Origin: Candolleomyces eurysporus
Taxonomy: Eukaryota > Basidiomycota > Agaricomycetes > Agaricales > Psathyrellaceae
Length of the DNA: 64,000 nt
Assembly (NCBI GenBank): GCA_027579435.1
Contig: JANBPK010000737.1
Coordinates: 209,551-273,550 of the forward strand
Reading direction: 5' to 3'
Under the pieces are notes generated by a model, which did not search any database, had not been told where the DNA came from, and saw only the letters and a list, made by a program, of their open reading frames with translations. Shown one piece after another: positions 60,030 to 64,000 of the stretch (its first letter is position 1; every line of letters starts with the position of its first letter). The position numbers were made by a program, and so were the translations under genes.

Positions 60030-60900
60030 TCAAAACTTGGTTGAAGTAGGAACAAGAGTCGGCGGGAGGGGCTTCGTCGTAATAGTCGTCGCTGTCGGCA
60101 GCGAGCAACTGCAACTCGGACAAGCATCTCCCGGCCTCGACGTGACGACGGGCACCGACCCAACAAGGCACAGCGCTGCAATGCAAGGGTTCTCTAGGCA
60201 CTGGGGCGGCTCGGTGATTATCGGGGGTTTTGTTGTGGTAGGTGTGGGTTTAGGAGGCGGGGTACCCGTTGCACAGCCGCAAATGGGGCATCCACATAGA
60301 GGGACCGTGGATGTAGGGTAGGAGCCAGACGAGCAGGGCCCGCAGATCGTCATGGGGCACATGACACGGGTGCATGTTGTGGTTGGTTCGGGGGGTTTGG
60401 TAGTGGGATCATCCGGAGCGCACCCGCAAATGGGGCACTTGCAAGGAGGAGTCGTGGATGTTGGATGCGATCCTGAAGGACAGCCGCCACATGCTGTCAT
60501 GGGACACGGCACTGGACCGCAAGTCGTTGGCGAGGGATCCTTTGTGGTTGTTGGCTTCGTTGTGACAGTTGGTTGGGGGGGGCTTTGTAGTGGGATCATC
60601 TGGAGCGCACCCGCAGATGGGGCACTTGCATGGAGGGGTTGTGGATGTTGGGTGCGATCCCGCAGGACAGCCACCACATATTGTCATGAGACACGCGACA
60701 GGAGAACAAGGCGGTAGCGAGGGATCCTTTGTCGTTGTTGGTTTCGTTGTGACAGTTGGGATTGGGATGAAGGTGGCTGTCTCGACCGGACCACCAGTGA
60801 TTGTAGGAAGGGGTTTATCAGCGGGATGGCCTTGGGCCAGGGGAACGCTGGAGAAGATCGCACTGAGAACCAGACAGAAGCTGAAGATACGGTTCCGCAT
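60030..60900 (-). CDS. Secreted Cys-rich repeat protein
   Basis: It starts at 60900 with a clear signal peptide (FCLVLSAIFSSVPLAQG). The mature part has four related modules, each with C-x-P-V-x-C-x-MTxCGGCPxGS, then HPTSTTPPCKCPICGCAP, separated by Thr/Pro/Lys-rich linkers. The first two are nearly identical at DNA level with a period of 186-187 bases. The last modules are diverged (LCLVGSVPVV, CPSCSCSL). The frame breaks between modules 1 and 2 in a run of eight G (60575-60582 on the + strand): one base fewer restores it. The protein is probably extracellular or wall-associated and disulphide-rich; function is unknown. Confidence 0.75.
60400..60775. repeat. 186-nt-type tandem repeat within the Cys-rich gene
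   Basis: Two close copies: the block around 60541-60590 recurs around 60728-60776, an offset of 187 bases. The expected in-frame period is 186, so the extra base sits in the G run at 60575-60582. Confidence 0.75.
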
Positions 60901-60979
60901 TTTGTCGATGGTAGGATATTATGGGGCTAATACATTTCATTTTGAATTTGAATTTATAGCGTTCAGACTGCTCGATTTG

Positions 60980-61710
60980 GAGTGACGCTTGAGTGGTGTC
61001 ATAGGACTCTGTCTGTGGTTCGCTTTCACAAACGAGCTTCCTAATTGCTTCCAATTCAGCGATCGCGGGTAGATTATCCGACGAAATGGACTTAACTTCC
61101 GTATACGAAAGACAGCTGCGGGAAAGAGGAGGCAAAACGATGCCTAGCATGGGAGGATTTGAAGCCAAGATCAGGGTTTCTTCGAGGTACACCCGGTAGA
61201 AGAACGAAATGACAAGCATCTTGAGCTGGTGGAGTCCATGGAGCGGCGATCCAGGAACGGATAATTAAACACACTGCATTCCAATCGGTGCCGGGTACGT
61301 AGGCAAGAATCTGTGCTTTGGCGACACTTGATAAAAGGCAGTGAACCGAAGTCGAGTGGGTCGCAAGTATCAGACTGGTGACAAGCATCTCAACTATAGG
61401 GTCCTGTATCGAGAAAAAAACACGACTGTGGGTGCGCAGTCTCAGCTCCAGAGCGTCTGAATCAAAAATTCACGAGAACGCCAAAACCTTATTTCCACTC
61501 ATCGGTTTCCGGGCGCTCGGACAAACGATGGGTCTTGAGGGTAACGTACAGTTGAGCGATGAGAATATAGTGAAGAAAGACGAAAATAACAGCTGGGAAG
61601 GTATTAGAGGCAAGATCTAGAATCCGATTAAGAAATGTCACATACAAGGGATACGATGCCAGGTCAGGGTCATTGCGGTACCGCTGGCTCTTGGAAAGGG
61701 TCGCCAATTT
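60980..61710 (-). pseudogene. Possible relic of a multi-pass membrane protein gene
   Basis: Minus-strand fragments carry hydrophobic and tail motifs that resemble Agaricomycete multi-pass proteins: FYRVYL near 61200, and ASNTFPAVIFVFLHYILIAQLYVTL near 61520-61610, which looks like the last helix of a DUF6534-type protein. Fragments are in different frames with no acceptable exon model. A real gene with unseen introns remains possible. Confidence 0.3.
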
Positions 61711-62297
61711 CTAGGAACGAAAATAAGAATGTGGTAAATCAAAGCGACTTCTACGCTCACCCTCTCATCGAGGCCCTATTCCAACAATCCATCTTTACGT
61801 CTCTTCCACCAGGAGCTTTACCCTAATTATCAGCCCTCCACGAGCTCTCTCTCCTCCTAGGTATCCAGCCTCGGTGGCTGCAGGAAACTATGATCCCTCA
61901 ATCCTTTCACGCTTCAAAGACGACCCACCGCTCGCAAAGGGGTGGACGTTAACTTCGACAAGACCTGGAGAGAGCCCGTTCACGGAGTCGATAGACCCGG
62001 AGATATTGAGCCTAGCGAGTCTATGATGATATGAACGGCGGGAGGTAGGGTTGGTCTTGCTGTCACGCCCAACATATTGTGCACGAAGCGTCACACCATG
62101 TGATCTTGGTGATGCTGTGATTTTAATGGTTAGAGGCTGTCGCGACCCTCATCTCTCCAATCATCTCCTTGGAAAGATACTTGAGCATGCCAAAAATTAA
62201 TCGGGTGGTCTACCATAGTAAAAGTATTAAAAAACACCTGTACGAACGTTAATTAATGGTCTCACTCAAAGTAATAGGAAGAATACTGACAGGTATT
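61711..62297. other. Intergenic region
   Basis: Only short unsupported reading frames. Contains the 3' flank of the arrestin-like gene. No repeat or RNA gene was recognised. Confidence 0.4.
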
Positions 62298-64000
62298 CTA
62301 TAAAAACGCAGGCTCTGAGAAAAGCCCACGCCTTGCGAGGTCCGTCGGGAATGCTCTCCGGCCGGTTGATCCACTAGGCCGTCTCGTGAACGGAACCACA
62401 CCAGGCTCATCGTCCCTCGAGTACGTAGTAATCTGCACACTTTGTGAAGCATACACCTTGCTTTTCTGCGAACTTTCTGGAGCTTCCTTATTTTTGCCAG
62501 ACGCTTTATTTTTCTGCGATGATGCTAAATCCGGTTCGGAGCCGTGAGATACAGGGGCCAGGAGCTCGACATGGTACTAAGGACGATTATCAGTGGTGAA
62601 CAGGTGTCGGTCAAACAAGAGCTTACCGAGATATTGAACAGTGGGAACGGGCAGGAAGGCTGCAAACTTGATGGTAAATGTATCTCCCCTTGCAACCTCC
62701 TCACAAAATCACTCTCGTCCTGCCCCTCGTCAGATTCCGATTCTTTTGGTGCCCACCACACAGCACTAGCTACCGGAACGCCTCGATCCACGTCCCCGAT
62801 CTCGCCTTCGCGCACGCTCCGAACCCTACCGCTATGTCCGGGCCCCATTTTCGAAGCAGAATCTTGCTGCGCCAGAGCAAGATGAACCAGGGAGGCCCCT
62901 GTGGCCACTTGGATCCCAAGCGCGTGCCTGTTGGGGCCAGGAGGTGCGTCCGAAACTCCGTGATTAAGCAAGTGCTTCATTCCTCCAGCGCTGTCCAGGT
63001 GTTTCACAACACGACTCAAGCGAACACGAGGCGAGCTTGGATTGGCCAGGAGATTCAAGGCCCTGACGTCGTCGCAGGCTATTTCCAAGTAACATGGGAT
63101 TACGGTTCCTCTGGAATAGGAGAGCTACAGCGAGAGATTTCAAGCGAAATTAGTATGGCGCCAGGGGACAGATAATTCGTTGACATACAGGATTCGCTAG
63201 GAAAAGCGTATAATCCACCTTGGGCACTCGGTGCTGCGAAGACGACCCCTTGATCGAAACCGGGGGTAATTGGTACCATAACCCGGGATTCGCCACAGGA
63301 CTAGGCAGAACCCGACGTTCTCGGTACGTATCCCAGCAAATCCATGGCATTGGTGGAGGTATCGTAGTCGTGGAATAGATAATCGGCGTTTTCACTCTGG
63401 AACACAAGCAAAACATCAATTGGGGTCCATTTTAAAACATGAGAGGAGAAAGGCAGCACTCACTTGTCCAATGAGAACCTCCCATGAGAGATGCAAAGTG
63501 TCAGCTCATACTTTGTATTTGCCGCAACATCCCTCTCCAAAAAGCTTTGCGGAAGAACAACAGGAGCGTCCAAGTTGATTGCCGATGATGGGTTCGTCGG
63601 CCTTGGATCGTAGGCCGGTGAAAGACCACCGAAATGCGAGAAGATGTCAAGCTGACTTCCGAACCCAGAGCCTGCTGGTACGGGGCTGGAGGGGTTGCGA
63701 TCACGCCGTCTTTTCTGGGTGTCGTTCGTAGGAATGGAAGCAGATTTCGAAAAAGACCATCCCAATCCTTTTCGTTCCTTTCGTGATGTTCCTTTCGATG
63801 TAGATAGCGATGTAGATGTGGACCCTTCTTGCTGACGGACGGTATAAGGTGTAATCGCGGACGGTCCAGGCTCGATGCCCTGAGTAAATGACGAGGCAGA
63901 ACCTGGGCGAGGAGAAGGTGTGTCAAGGTAGAATGGGGGTATATGGGACTCTTGCGGCAGCCCGGGGTTCACGTGCAGGTCCGTCCTGGTGACGGACAGT
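62298..64000 (-). CDS. Arrestin-like protein, 5' end beyond the right edge
   Basis: The frame is open at base 64000 (VTRTDLHVNPGLP), so the N-terminus lies outside. Exons join in phase: about 63465-64000 ends in YELTLCISHGRFSLDK; 63190-63395 carries IYSTTTIPPPMPW and VDYTLFLANP; about 62627-63135 begins LSYSRGTVIPCYLEIACDD; the last exon, from about 62580 down, reads YHVELLAPVS, stopping at 62298-62300. The arrestin-type core is recognisable in LP-x2-FxERDVAANTKYELTL and SYSRGTVIPCYL. Fungal arrestin-like proteins usually adapt membrane cargo to ubiquitin ligases or signal downstream of receptors; which applies here is unknown. No disabling change was seen. Confidence 0.75.

Noticed and set aside
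60037..60985. Gly/Val-rich + strand frames opposite the Cys-rich gene
   Set aside because: Antisense of Thr/Pro/Cys repeats; no signal peptide, no family resemblance.
62678..63175. + strand 165-codon frame opposite the arrestin-like gene
   Set aside because: The minus-strand arrestin-type exons are continuous and family-like; this frame is their shadow.
1..64000. Transposable elements, rRNA, tRNA, CRISPR
   Set aside because: I saw no reverse transcriptase, integrase or transposase motifs, no terminal repeats, and no RNA gene I could support by eye. A dedicated search could still find short ones.

Overview
The window looks like nuclear DNA of a mushroom-forming basidiomycete (Agaricomycetes). 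Genes are dense on both strands. They are cut by many introns of about 50-70 nt with GT-AG borders. Several families present are, to my knowledge, lineage-typical: F-box/LRR-like proteins, 7-pass membrane proteins, single-pass proteins with a glycosylated ectodomain, and DUF6535-type membrane proteins. Scattered N characters, some sitting at reading-frame breaks, point to a draft assembly.

Layout. 1-11 kb: two F-box genes (+) and four tandem 7-pass membrane protein genes (-), with a decayed F-box copy between the first two; part of this is a duplicated convergent cassette. 11-34.6 kb: an intact ectodomain/single-pass membrane gene (+), then two tandem copies, each about 9.6 kb, of a block holding a decayed 3' part of that gene, a very large DUF6535 + HEAT-like gene (-), and the divergent 5' end of PAM17. 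Only the last PAM17 copy is complete; the earlier two are cut near the end of exon 2. 35-44.6 kb: single-copy genes, namely a membrane-anchored SH3 protein (-), a large CCCH zinc finger + ankyrin + AAA+ ATPase gene (-), a glutaredoxin-like gene (+) and a ZCCHC8-like zinc-knuckle gene (+). 44.7-60 kb: an intact F-box gene (-), duplicated remnants of it and of the ZCCHC8-like 3' end, and six tandem genes (+) for secreted-type single-pass proteins that begin with an NRTIDD motif after the signal peptide. 60-64 kb: a repetitive Cys-rich secreted protein (-), a decayed membrane-protein relic, and an arrestin-like gene (-) running off the right edge.

The unifying theme is repeated local segmental duplication of membrane and recognition-type genes, with junctions still readable as truncated neighbours. 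One of the two large HEAT paralogues has a sharply CpG-depleted middle section, consistent with methylation-driven mutation of duplicated DNA or with conversion from an already depleted paralogue. The housekeeping genes (PAM17, glutaredoxin-like, ZCCHC8-like, AAA+, arrestin-like) act in unrelated pathways and mainly serve as anchors between the expanding families.
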